Positions 27,117 through 36,233 of a stretch of DNA of 64,000 bases are shown here, piece by piece; position 1 is the first letter of the stretch; each line of letters starts with the position of its first letter. The position numbers and the translations under genes are program-made. The notes under the pieces are model-generated. The model was not told the origin of the DNA. It did not search any database and worked only from the letters and a program-made list of their open reading frames with translations. The stretch spans positions 1-64,000 of the forward strand of contig CAIOTF010000012.1 of the NCBI GenBank assembly GCA_903861125.1, read 5' to 3'. Source of the DNA: an uncultured Ignavibacteriota bacterium (lineage in GTDB: Bacteria > Bacteroidota > Ignavibacteria > UBA10030 > UBA8401).

Positions 27117-28406
27117 GTGGCAAAAATAACATTCTCGCTCTTCATAGTATTATTTTTTCCCGTAATACTATTTTCTCAAATATCTGCATACGGTTCTGCT
27201 TCGTACGGCTATAGTTCAAATCCGCTCTATAATTATCAGAAGCTGTCCGATCAGCTCTTCCAGAACTATGTTGAAGTCACTTCCGCTCATTCACTCGATC
27301 GATCCGAACTAAAAATTCAGTACGTCGGCGGTTCGATGATCTTTCATCGTTTTACGCTGCGCAACTATTACGAGCATAGCCTTGCTCTTCACTACGATAC
27401 AAAAATGTTCCGATCATTATCTTCTGTTGCCGAAAATGATGAGGAGTCGGATACAGAAGAGGATGATGATTCCACGGGAATCCCATTCCATACGGACATT
27501 CAGGTATCAGCAAGACATGACAAGAATGAATTTAAGGAATTTGATAACGAAGGCCTGATATTGAACAATCGTTTGAATGTTATTATCGGCGGCGGCTTTT
27601 CGGCTGGCATCAACAGCAAAACGGAGTATCGCTATTACCAGAATCTGCATCCATATAATAATCTGTCCGAAATATTCACGCTCGATCTCAAAAATGGGGA
27701 CGGCAAACCATTTCAGTATGGGGTTTCGTTAAGCGGTGGATTGAAATATTTTTCGAAAATTAAATATGATACTTCTCAGTTCGAGGAAACGCGTTCGTAT
27801 GTTGTTCAAATAATACGCGATTCAAATTTTGTGGGATCCGGTAAACTGGGGCATTGGGTATATTTCACATACCCCGATACAGGTGAATCGGGGAAAACCG
27901 TTTTGCAACGACCAAATACAAAAACAGCTTATCAGATAGCTGCTGGCGGGTTTATTCTCCGAAACTGGGACAACGGAGCACTAAGAATTGAATGTGTGTA
28001 CAGGATCAATTCCCGGTCAACACTACTGTCTCTCGTTCAGAGCAGTTCCACGCTCACACTGAACGAAGATCTGTATAACAGCATCTTTAATGCTCACGGA
28101 CCAGAATTGCATCTTCTACTGAATTATACACTCCCATCCGAGATACAGTTTTCCGCCCATGTTACCATGGAGCTAAAGACGTATGAAACTCCGGCCTACG
28201 ATCTTCTTTCCGGTCAGAGCACAACAAACAACCGCAAAGATGCAGGAACCGATATTGAACTTTACGCATCAAGATTTTTTCAAATAACGGAAACTGTCGG
28301 TTTCGATATTTCCGTCAGCGCAAATTATCTCCGGAATGCGTCGAATGATGCGTATAACGATTACTCGCTCTTCGGCTATGCCTTATCATTCGGATGCAGT
28401 TTTTGA
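27117..28406 (+). CDS. Predicted outer-membrane beta-barrel protein
   Basis: I do not recognise a family. The 429 residues start (GTG) with a signal peptide (FPVILFSQ, cleavage near residue 22) and are rich in Tyr, Ser and Asn with alternating strand-like segments such as SAYGSASYGYSSNPLY, LHLLLNYTLPSEIQFSAHV and a final YALSFGCSF ending in phenylalanine, the usual barrel terminus. An acidic loop (EENDEESDTEEDDD-like, residues about 102-118) is unusual. No strong ribosome site is seen. It lies 218 bp before wecB on the same strand, so it could be the export barrel of the polysaccharide locus, but this is inference from position. Confidence 0.6.
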   Translation: MAKITFSLFIVLFFPVILFSQISAYGSASYGYSSNPLYNYQKLSDQLFQNYVEVTSAHSLDRSELKIQYVGGSMIFHRFTLRNYYEHSLALHYDTKMFRSLSSVAENDEESDTEEDDDSTGIPFHTDIQVSARHDKNEFKEFDNEGLILNNRLNVIIGGGFSAGINSKTEYRYYQNLHPYNNLSEIFTLDLKNGDGKPFQYGVSLSGGLKYFSKIKYDTSQFEETRSYVVQIIRDSNFVGSGKLGHWVYFTYPDTGESGKTVLQRPNTKTAYQIAAGGFILRNWDNGALRIECVYRINSRSTLLSLVQSSSTLTLNEDLYNSIFNAHGPELHLLLNYTLPSEIQFSAHVTMELKTYETPAYDLLSGQSTTNNRKDAGTDIELYASRFFQITETVGFDISVSANYLRNASNDAYNDYSLFGYALSFGCSF

Positions 28407-28627
28407 AGAATTTTTGCAATAGATGCATATAAATGGAAAATGTTAAAACCTTCCTGGAAATCGATACAGCCTCACATACTCTCTGGTATCATCGGGGCAT
28501 TGAATCATAAAAATCTTTTTCATTGATGTCCTGTTCACGACCAAAACAATAAAAACAAAGAAATACGCATATTTTTGCTTAAATTGTAAAGGAAATCAGT
28601 GACAACTTTTTAATTTCAGGATTATTG
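28407..28627. other. Non-coding gap before wecB
   Basis: A 221-bp stretch between the predicted barrel gene and wecB. I see no strong hairpin, repeat or convincing promoter pair apart from an AT-rich part near 28540-28600 and the AGGA site of wecB. If the barrel belongs to the polysaccharide locus, the rest may have its own promoter here. Confidence 0.4.
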
Positions 28628-29779
28628 ATGAAGAAGATAGCCGTAATTTTTGGAACCAGGCCCGATACAATAAAACTTGCTCCCGTTATTGTAGATTTGC
28701 AGCGGCAGCACAAACATTTTGACGTCATACCCATAGCAACCGCACAGCACCGTTCGATGCTTGACCAGGTGCTCGATGTTTTCACGATTAATCCCCGCTA
28801 CGATCTGAACGTGATGAAGCCGAATCAGTCTCTGGCCATGATCACTAAGAATATTATCGGCGCATTGGATGACATTCTTGTGAAAGAACAGCCCGATATG
28901 ATCGTCGTTCAGGGTGATACTTCCACAACTTTTGTGGGGAGTTTGGCTGCATTCTACCGGCACATTCCCGTTGCTCATGTTGAAGCAGGGTTACGCACAT
29001 ACGACAAGAATAATCCGTTCCCCGAAGAGATCAACAGACGATTGACAACATGTCTGGCAGACCTGCATTTTGCGCCGACCGACACATCCAAAAAAGCATT
29101 GCTCAGGGAACATGTCGATCCGCAATCGGTATTTATTACAGGTAATACGGTCATCGATGCATTGAATACCTCCGTGCAGAAACAGCACCGTTTCCGATAC
29201 GCACCGCTGAATACAATGCTTGAAGGGAAAAAGCGCCGCATTCTAATCACAATGCATCGCCGCGAAAATTGGGGACCACCGATGCACGGCGCCTGCATAG
29301 CTGTGCAGCGTTTGGCAGTTGAATATCCCGATATCGATTTTATCTTTCCTGTTCATTTGAATCCTATTGTCCGCGATATCGTGTACCCGATATTATCGCA
29401 TGTGCCGAATGTTATGCTAATAGAACCGCTCGACTATCTGGATTTTGTCAATACGATCGCCCGTGTAACGCTCGTCCTCACCGATTCGGGCGGAGTTCAG
29501 GAAGAGGCCCCTTCGCTCGGAAAGCCGGTGCTGGTACTGCGGAGCACAACCGAGCGGCCGGAAGCGGTGAAATACGGTACTGCAAAACTGGTAGGGTTGA
29601 ATGAGAATTTGATCTATTCCACAACATGTAAACTTTTAGAGAATCCTAAAGCATATAAAGCAATGGCAACGGCAACAAATCCGTATGGCGATGGTCTTGC
29701 ATCGCAGCGGATCACAGCAATCATCAGCAAATATTTTGGTCTGTCAAAAAAGACCGTTAAGGAATTCAAACCACGGTAA
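28628..29779 (+). CDS. wecB: UDP-N-acetylglucosamine 2-epimerase (non-hydrolysing)
   Basis: Interconverts UDP-GlcNAc and UDP-ManNAc in the cytoplasm. The ATG at 28628 has an AGGA site; a TTG one codon earlier is in frame. The 383 residues show the GT-B-like fold with KIAVIFGTRPDTIKLAPVI, VVQGDTSTTF, VAHVEAGLRT, NPFPEEINRR and the C-terminal LTDSGGVQEEAPSLGKPVLV with the UDP-binding site. It supplies an activated amino sugar and is followed 11 bp later by the large deacetylase-like gene, tying it to the polysaccharide locus. Confidence 0.95.
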   Translation: MKKIAVIFGTRPDTIKLAPVIVDLQRQHKHFDVIPIATAQHRSMLDQVLDVFTINPRYDLNVMKPNQSLAMITKNIIGALDDILVKEQPDMIVVQGDTSTTFVGSLAAFYRHIPVAHVEAGLRTYDKNNPFPEEINRRLTTCLADLHFAPTDTSKKALLREHVDPQSVFITGNTVIDALNTSVQKQHRFRYAPLNTMLEGKKRRILITMHRRENWGPPMHGACIAVQRLAVEYPDIDFIFPVHLNPIVRDIVYPILSHVPNVMLIEPLDYLDFVNTIARVTLVLTDSGGVQEEAPSLGKPVLVLRSTTERPEAVKYGTAKLVGLNENLIYSTTCKLLENPKAYKAMATATNPYGDGLASQRITAIISKYFGLSKKTVKEFKPR

Positions 29780-29790
29780 GAAAGAACAAC

Positions 29791-32700
29791 GTGCGAAAAA
29801 TATTTTTCATTGTACTTTTCAGTTTTTTGTCTGTTTCTCTCTTTTCACAACAGCACAAAAAAGTTCTTGTTGTTACGGAAGGCGTTTCCGATCTCAACAA
29901 TCCTTCCTACGCTGTCGGCAGACAGATCCTTACTTTGTTCGGGCATTTCGCCGTGCAGTCCACGTTGATTGCTGTTCACGACTATACGCCGGAGATGATG
30001 GAACGGTTTGACATGATTTTTTACACAGGATTCAATCCCGTCAATGCTGTCCCAAAGGTGTTCTTGACCGATGTATTTAAAACGACGAAACAGGTCGTAT
30101 GGTTAAGCACCGGTTTTATTGAATTCTGCCGAGACTTCCCTGTTGAAAAGCATTTCGGATTTACCGTTGCACGATTTGATTCTGCAACCGAATATTCAAC
30201 AGTGTTGTACGGTTCCAAAATATTCGGACGTTCTGAAATGACGACCGGAATAATCCACATTGCGGACAAACAAAAAGTTAAAGTGATTGCATCGATCCGC
30301 GCGAAAAAAACTTCTTCCGAACTTCCCTATATCGTCCGGTCGGATAATCTTACATACATTGCGGATTCCCCGCTGTCATATACGGATGTTGGCGACCGGT
30401 ATCTTCTTTTTGCCGATATGCTGCATGATCTTCTTGGCGAGGATCACGAAGAACGGCATACGGCCATTGTGCGCATTGAAGATGTGGATGCGTATGAAGA
30501 TCCGAACGAACTTCGTGACATTGCCGATATGCTGTCGGCAAAAGAGATCCCTTTTCTGGTCGGCGTTGTTCCCTTTTATGTCGATCCCAGCACCGGAACG
30601 CGCTCCAGTTTGTCCGAACGGCCCGATCTTGTTGATGCTCTGAAATATATGGTGCGCAACGGCGGAACGATTGTAATGCACGGAACGACACATCAATACA
30701 AGGGAACGACAACGGTCGATTTTGAGTATTGGGACGAAAGCACGAATAAGCCGATCAAAGAACAGACCGAGGCGGATATTGAACGGAAGTTCGAAACAGG
30801 GATTCAGGAATTTATGCGCAACGGATTGTATCCGTTGATCTGGGAAACGCCACACTATACGGCATCGAAACTCGCCTATAAAACAGCAGCAAAGCATTTC
30901 AGCACTGCCTGTGAACAAAGACTCGCCAATGAAGATGCAGATTTCAGCCAGTATTTTCCTTATATCATCAATAAGGATCTGTACGGTCAAACAATCTACC
31001 CGGAAAATTTAGGATATGTTCCGCAGGATAAAAATCCCGAAGTCGGCGAAAATGCCGTGCGGGTCATTCTAAACGGCGCCAAAACGCTGCTCAATGTCCG
31101 CGACGGAGTGGCCGGATTTTTCTTCCACCCTTTCATCCGCATATCGCTTTTAGAAGAGATCGTTGACGGAATGCAGGGAATGGGATACACATTTCTCGAT
31201 CTGAAAGAATATCCGCACTGGGTGAAGGCAAACGAAAAAATGATCCTGTGCGGAACTCAGCAGCTCTCACTTACATTGAACGATCAGTATCTTGTGGAAT
31301 CGTATTTCGATCACAGCGGTGAGCTAAAGGAAAAGAACATTTCACCAGAACGGGTGAAAGGCTCAGTCGTAAAGACAATATCGCTGAACGAAGGTGAGAC
31401 GTATAAGGCGGAACAGACCGATGTGCGCATAAAAGAAATTTCTTTCCTGGAAAAGACGGAACGCCTGGCAACGCAGGTGTGGGAAAAAACCCTGGCACCG
31501 GAAATCAACTGGAAATATCCGCGGGTTGCCGTACTCTGGAATCATTTTTTACGCGGTGCGCAATTCAATAATCAGGCATCTTACATATCCGCGCTGCAAA
31601 GCGTGAACATTACGGTCGATACGATCTTTGTTAACGAACCTCTTGATCTGTCGCCGTACAATCTGGTCATCGTTCCCTCCGGATTTGTTGACTCGCTGAA
31701 ACAGACCGACTATGATATTCTGACAAGTTTTGTTTCCAGGGGAGGCAATCTTATTACCGATTCAAAAACCGAGCTTGCAAAAGAGTTCGGCATTCAGCAT
31801 CTGAAATCGATGCTGCGTATCTCCCGTGTGCGGGATAAGTTTTATTCCGAACAATCGCTGACGTGGCGTGACCCGCAATTGGTCCCTAAATTTGAAGCGG
31901 AAGGGATCGACGAGATCTTTTGCAGCGATGAGGCAACGGAATTACCGATGGTAATCGGAAGAAAGTTCGGAAACGGTAAAATTCTATTTCTGAATTCACT
32001 CTTCGATCCCCTGTCTCCTCACGGATACAGTTTATATCCCTACTTCATCCAGTACATTCAAAAATATTTCGACCTCCGTCCGTTCATCAAACGCGAAGCA
32101 CTTGAACTGTATTTTGATCCGGGACTTCGGCACGCGTATTCTATTGAGCAATTGGCTGCACAATGGGTAAAACAGGGTGTGCGTATCATTCATGCGTCCG
32201 GTTGGCATCAGTATCCGAAATACACATACGATTACGAGCGGCTGATCCGTGTTGCTCATGCCAACGGCATCCTGGTCTATGCATGGCTGGAACCGCCTCA
32301 GGTCAGTCAAAAATTCTGGACTGATCATCCCGAATGGCGCGAAAAAAATATTAAGGGGGAAGATGTGCGTCCGTCCTGGAGATACCCTGTTGCATTGACC
32401 GATGTGCGCTGCGTGGATTCGATGGTTGCTCTCTATACCGGCTTGTTGCAAAAATATGATTGGGATGGCGTGAACATTGCCGAACTGTACTTTGAAGCCG
32501 GACAAGGTTTCAAAGATGTAAACTACTTTACACCGATGCATCACACGGCAAAGGATGAATTCAAACACCGGTATGGATATGATCTACAATCCGTATTCAG
32601 CGATACCTCGCAGCATTATTGGAAGACGAATGCCGCTTCCCGATCTGCCGTTACCGATTTCCGCGTGCATGCATTGGACGGAGTCTATGAACGGATACTT

Positions 32701-33735
32701 TCTTCGGTCAAAATCTTTACCGAACAGCGGCCGGGATTCCAGGTCATCGTCACGGCAATGGATAGTTACGGCTCGCCCGAACTGCGTGAAAATATTGCCG
32801 TGGACATGGACCATATTATTACGCTTCAAAAGAAATACAATTTTTATCTGCAGGTGGAAGACCCGGAAAACAAATGGTCAACCTCGCCAACGCGCTATCA
32901 GGCCATTGCTGACCGGTACCGGTCCGAGGTAAGTCATCCGGACCATTTGATGCTTGACCTTAATATTTTGGAATTCAGAAAAACATCAACAGTCACTGCG
33001 TTCCCCACATTAACTCCAACCGGTATTGAAGGATACCAGCTGGTCCGCAGTGCGGCACTGGGAACTATCCGTTCCACTATCTATAGTGAAGCAACCGTCC
33101 CTCCGGAAGACCTTTCGCTGTACGGTAATGCGCTTACCACCGATGTTACGTATCAGTATTTCGGAAATGAGATTTCCGTATCCAGCCCAAGGTCGTTTAC
33201 GTTATCTGTTCCAAAGAATATCACCGAGGTGAGCATCGACGGTTCACCGCGAATGCCTGTGCGCAAAGGAAATATTTTGATCCCAGCCGGAGAACACCGT
33301 TTGGGTCTTCAATCGTCGGGATCGGGTGAGTTTTCCACGTCACAGCTTGAACTGCAGTTGTTGTCCATAAATGCAAACCTTCTTTCCATCAACCACTCAA
33401 TGAGAAATCTCGATTTCGAATACGAGTCATCGCAGCGTGTTTTGGCCTCGCTGAATGCAAAGCCGACCAAAGTGCTTGTTGACGGAGAAGAATTTCAAAC
33501 AGTGATCCTGCCGGGAAATGATTGTTATACCATCTCCCTTCCAACGGGGAAACACTCCGTTCTGATTTATACCGGAGATGAATTCGCGTATGGCGTTAGT
33601 CTTACCAGTTTCTGGTCTACCTATGCAATTGCAATTTTCGGATTCAGTGCCGTTGTTCTGCTGTTAATGATGTACGTGGGATTGAAGGTTGTGAAACAGC
33701 GCGCTGCGGCGCACAAAGTAAGGAAAAGTATATGA
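29791..33735 (+). CDS. Large periplasmic DUF2334 deacetylase-like / glycoside-hydrolase-like protein
   Basis: The 1314-residue protein (GTG start) has a signal peptide (to about 20) and a C-terminal helix near 1272-1295, so most of it should face the periplasm. Residues about 220-490 look like a DUF2334/polysaccharide-deacetylase domain: RIEDVDAYEDP, MHGTTHQYKG near 296, WETPHYTASK near 351 and FFFHPFIRI near 445. About 570-740 resembles a glutaminase-like Rossmann module. About 768-1110 looks like a TIM-barrel hydrolase: HASGWHQYP, YAWLEPP and DWDGVNIAELYFEAG near 890. A beta-sandwich tail follows. The deacetylase-plus-hydrolase order recalls PgaB. It overlaps the GT2 gene by ATGA. Confidence 0.75.
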   Translation: MRKIFFIVLFSFLSVSLFSQQHKKVLVVTEGVSDLNNPSYAVGRQILTLFGHFAVQSTLIAVHDYTPEMMERFDMIFYTGFNPVNAVPKVFLTDVFKTTKQVVWLSTGFIEFCRDFPVEKHFGFTVARFDSATEYSTVLYGSKIFGRSEMTTGIIHIADKQKVKVIASIRAKKTSSELPYIVRSDNLTYIADSPLSYTDVGDRYLLFADMLHDLLGEDHEERHTAIVRIEDVDAYEDPNELRDIADMLSAKEIPFLVGVVPFYVDPSTGTRSSLSERPDLVDALKYMVRNGGTIVMHGTTHQYKGTTTVDFEYWDESTNKPIKEQTEADIERKFETGIQEFMRNGLYPLIWETPHYTASKLAYKTAAKHFSTACEQRLANEDADFSQYFPYIINKDLYGQTIYPENLGYVPQDKNPEVGENAVRVILNGAKTLLNVRDGVAGFFFHPFIRISLLEEIVDGMQGMGYTFLDLKEYPHWVKANEKMILCGTQQLSLTLNDQYLVESYFDHSGELKEKNISPERVKGSVVKTISLNEGETYKAEQTDVRIKEISFLEKTERLATQVWEKTLAPEINWKYPRVAVLWNHFLRGAQFNNQASYISALQSVNITVDTIFVNEPLDLSPYNLVIVPSGFVDSLKQTDYDILTSFVSRGGNLITDSKTELAKEFGIQHLKSMLRISRVRDKFYSEQSLTWRDPQLVPKFEAEGIDEIFCSDEATELPMVIGRKFGNGKILFLNSLFDPLSPHGYSLYPYFIQYIQKYFDLRPFIKREALELYFDPGLRHAYSIEQLAAQWVKQGVRIIHASGWHQYPKYTYDYERLIRVAHANGILVYAWLEPPQVSQKFWTDHPEWREKNIKGEDVRPSWRYPVALTDVRCVDSMVALYTGLLQKYDWDGVNIAELYFEAGQGFKDVNYFTPMHHTAKDEFKHRYGYDLQSVFSDTSQHYWKTNAASRSAVTDFRVHALDGVYERILSSVKIFTEQRPGFQVIVTAMDSYGSPELRENIAVDMDHIITLQKKYNFYLQVEDPENKWSTSPTRYQAIADRYRSEVSHPDHLMLDLNILEFRKTSTVTAFPTLTPTGIEGYQLVRSAALGTIRSTIYSEATVPPEDLSLYGNALTTDVTYQYFGNEISVSSPRSFTLSVPKNITEVSIDGSPRMPVRKGNILIPAGEHRLGLQSSGSGEFSTSQLELQLLSINANLLSINHSMRNLDFEYESSQRVLASLNAKPTKVLVDGEEFQTVILPGNDCYTISLPTGKHSVLIYTGDEFAYGVSLTSFWSTYAIAIFGFSAVVLLLMMYVGLKVVKQRAAAHKVRKSI

Positions 33736-35003
33736 ATGTTTTGGAAGTCGATCTGAGTGCATTGTTTGTCGTGGCTGTTATCCTTATCTGGTTCATGATC
33801 GCCTACCAGTTTGTTCTGACGGTTTTCGGATACATCAATTATGTACGCTCCATGCGAGAAAAGCAGCTTGCCGACGGAACTGCAATAGATTTTCCATCGT
33901 GCACCATTTTGATCCCCGCGCATAATGAAGAAAAGGTTATCGGCGACACTGTGCGGTCTATGCTTGCACTCAGGTATCCGCGGGAGAAGTTACGCATCAT
34001 TATCATCAACGACGGATCACAGGACAGCACGGAAGAGATCGTCCGACATTTTGCAGAGAGCGACGAACGGGTGATCCTGTTCAACGTGCCGAAAGGTGAA
34101 GGGGGAAAAGGTAAATCGCGGGCTTTGAATCTTGCGATACCAAAGGTTCAGTCCGATATTATTGCCGTCTATGATGCAGACAACACTCCCGATCCGGACG
34201 CGCTTCGTTATCTTGTCACACAGCTCGTTCAAAATAAAGAACTCGGAGCTGTAATCGGAAAATTCCGTTCGGTCAACAAGCACGCCACACTGCTGAACAG
34301 ATTCATCAATATTGAAACGCTCAGTTTCCAGTCGATGCTGCAAGCCGGACGCTGGCAGTTGCACAAGGTGGCAACGCTGCCCGGGACGAACTACGTCATG
34401 TGGACACATCTCCTCCGTTCGCTGAACGGATGGGATGAGGAAGCGCTGACGGAAGATTCCGAAATGAGCATACGCTTATACGAAGAGGGTTACAAGATCA
34501 AATTTATTCCGTATGCCATAACGTATGAACAGGAACCGCAGGAATGGAAGGTCTGGCTGAAACAGCGTTTACGCTGGGTCCGCGGGAACAATTATGTTAT
34601 AACAAAATTCTGGAAGGACTTGCCGAAATTCGAAAGCAAACGAGTTGCATTCGATCTTTTGTATACTCTGTCGCTCTATTATGTCTTTTTTGTGGCGATG
34701 ATCATTTCCGATATTCTTTTTATTGTGAGTGCGGTCGGTCTTGTAACCATGAGTCTGCCGGGACCATACACTATTGTGTGGATGATGGCATTTATCCTCT
34801 TTATTTTTGAAATCATCTTAACAATTTCGTACGATGACGAAGACACCCTCGGCAATATATTTGTGATCTTACTGATGTATTTCACCTATTGTCAATTGTG
34901 GATTTATCTGGTTTTAAAAGCATCCTACATCGAATTCATCAAGAAAGAAAAGCACACGTGGGATAAAACGGTGCGGTTCGATGTGAAACCCGGTGCAAAA
35001 TAG
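33732..35003 (+). CDS. Processive family-2 glycosyltransferase (PgaC/IcaA/BcsA-like)
   Basis: The 423-residue inner-membrane synthase has one N-terminal helix (about 12-34), a cytoplasmic GT2 domain and about four C-terminal helices (from about 300). The D,D,D,QxxRW set is complete: IINDGSQDST, YDADNTPDP, LTEDSEMSIRLYEEG and KQRLRWVRGN. Such enzymes make and extrude a beta-linked polymer at the same time. The ATG overlaps the stop of the 1314-residue gene, so the two are translationally coupled. It lacks a PilZ domain, and no PgaD-like partner is encoded. A terminator closes the unit. Confidence 0.92.
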   Translation: MNVLEVDLSALFVVAVILIWFMIAYQFVLTVFGYINYVRSMREKQLADGTAIDFPSCTILIPAHNEEKVIGDTVRSMLALRYPREKLRIIIINDGSQDSTEEIVRHFAESDERVILFNVPKGEGGKGKSRALNLAIPKVQSDIIAVYDADNTPDPDALRYLVTQLVQNKELGAVIGKFRSVNKHATLLNRFINIETLSFQSMLQAGRWQLHKVATLPGTNYVMWTHLLRSLNGWDEEALTEDSEMSIRLYEEGYKIKFIPYAITYEQEPQEWKVWLKQRLRWVRGNNYVITKFWKDLPKFESKRVAFDLLYTLSLYYVFFVAMIISDILFIVSAVGLVTMSLPGPYTIVWMMAFILFIFEIILTISYDDEDTLGNIFVILLMYFTYCQLWIYLVLKASYIEFIKKEKHTWDKTVRFDVKPGAK

Positions 35004-35022
35004 TCATTAGAACCGTTCACAA

Positions 35023-35063
35023 ACACAAATCCCCGAATTCAAAAAGAGTTCGGGGATTTTTTT
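35023..35063. terminator. Terminator after the polysaccharide locus
   Basis: A perfect 11-bp stem (35027-35037 with 35049-35059) followed by T7. It faces rdgB and may work both ways, since the opposite side is also T-rich. The 5' arm begins ACACAAATCCCC, like those at 2788 and 26931. Confidence 0.9.
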
Positions 35064-35127
35064 GCAGAAATCAGTAGGGTGAATTATTGGTTTATGAAGT
35101 CATACCGCAAAATAATTATCCTGTGCT

Positions 35128-35715
35128 TTACAATTTATTCAATATCTCAACCGCTTTTTCCAATGCACGGGCGCGGTGACTAAGTTGATTCTTTTCTTCA
35201 ATTGTCATTTCGGCATACGTTTTGGAATACCCGTTCGGCATAAAGAGCGGATCATAACCAAATCCCTGACTGCCGCGCGGTTCTTCACATATCACTCCTT
35301 CAACAATTCCCTCCGCTGTCCGTTCAATCCCCTTGCCGACAATGGCGACAACGGTGCGGAACTGCGCTTTCCGTCTACGCGGCGCAACACCGTTCATTGC
35401 CTGCCGCAATTTATTGCAATTATCCGCATATGTAGCCTTCTCTCCTGCATACCGCGCGGAATACACACCGGGTTTCATTGCAAGATAAAAGACTTCTAAA
35501 CCTGTATCGTCGGCGAGCGTCAGCATACCTGTTGCGAGGAACGCTTCCCGTGCTTTTTTCAAAGCGTTGCCTTCAAGTGTTAAAGCATCTTCTACTGTTT
35601 TCGGAGCGTTGGAAATATCGATCAGTGAATGAATATCGTACGGAAGCGAAGAGAGAAAATGCCTGATCTCTTCAACTTTGTGTTTGTTATTTGTTGCTAT
35701 AAGGAGTTTTTGCAT
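35128..35715 (-). CDS. rdgB: Non-canonical purine NTP pyrophosphatase (XTP/dITP)
   Basis: Removes ITP, dITP and XTP from the nucleotide pool. The 195 residues show the Ham1/RdgB fold with LLIATNNKHKVEEIRHFL at the start, the catalytic ADDTGLEVFYLAMKPGVYSARYAG region (in part TGLEVFYL, PGVYSARYAG), EEPRGSQGFGYDPLFMPNG and LSHRARAL near the end. It starts 2 bp after guaD and is the last gene of a radA-guaD-rdgB group, all concerned with nucleotide or DNA quality. Confidence 0.95.
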   Translation of the reverse strand: MQKLLIATNNKHKVEEIRHFLSSLPYDIHSLIDISNAPKTVEDALTLEGNALKKAREAFLATGMLTLADDTGLEVFYLAMKPGVYSARYAGEKATYADNCNKLRQAMNGVAPRRRKAQFRTVVAIVGKGIERTAEGIVEGVICEEPRGSQGFGYDPLFMPNGYSKTYAEMTIEEKNQLSHRARALEKAVEILNKL

Positions 35716-35717
35716 GA

Positions 35718-36185
35718 TCAGTATTTGATCTTATCCTGTTTTTGTTCCCATTCATGGAATGCTGCAAGCGCTTCCTCGCGCATCAGTTGTTTGGTCGGAA
35801 TTCTGCGTTCGGAGATTTTTTTCGGAAGTTCTTCATACAGAAGTTCATCGTCAAATCCTATCCGTGCGGCATCGCTTCTTCCGTTCGCGTAATAGAGTCT
35901 GTCCGGACGGGCCCAATAGATGGCCCCGAGACACATCGGACACGGCTCGCACGATGTATAGATCTCGCAGCCGGTTAGTTGGAATGTCTTCAGTGCTTTG
36001 CATGCATTTCGGATCGCAACAATTTCCGCATGTGCGGTCGGATCGTTCGTGGATGTGACAGTATTTGTACCGCGCGCAATAATCTTGTTGTCTTTCACGA
36101 TCACGCACGCAAACGGTCCGCCTGATCCGTCCCTGATATTCTGGATCGAAAGCCGAATGGCTTCCCACATAAATTCTGCATTCAT
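35718..36185 (-). CDS. guaD: Guanine deaminase of the cytidine-deaminase fold
   Basis: Converts guanine to xanthine. The 155 residues have the zinc motif HAEIVAIRNACKAL and SCEPCPMCLGAIYWARP. The C-terminal region RSDAARIGFDDELLYEEL and the final lysine/tyrosine end resemble B. subtilis GuaD and not the tRNA adenosine deaminase TadA, which has a different C-terminal helix. An AGGAA site precedes the ATG. It lies between radA and rdgB on the same strand. Confidence 0.88.
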   Translation of the reverse strand: MNAEFMWEAIRLSIQNIRDGSGGPFACVIVKDNKIIARGTNTVTSTNDPTAHAEIVAIRNACKALKTFQLTGCEIYTSCEPCPMCLGAIYWARPDRLYYANGRSDAARIGFDDELLYEELPKKISERRIPTKQLMREEALAAFHEWEQKQDKIKY

Positions 36186-36233
36186 AATTATTCCTGCACT
36201 TTCTCAGTCCGCGCGAGTCCGGAATCTTTTCTG

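Noticed and set aside
35718-36185. tRNA adenosine deaminase TadA
   Set aside because: The C-terminal region resembles guanine deaminase GuaD, with the RSDAARIGFDD stretch absent from TadA.
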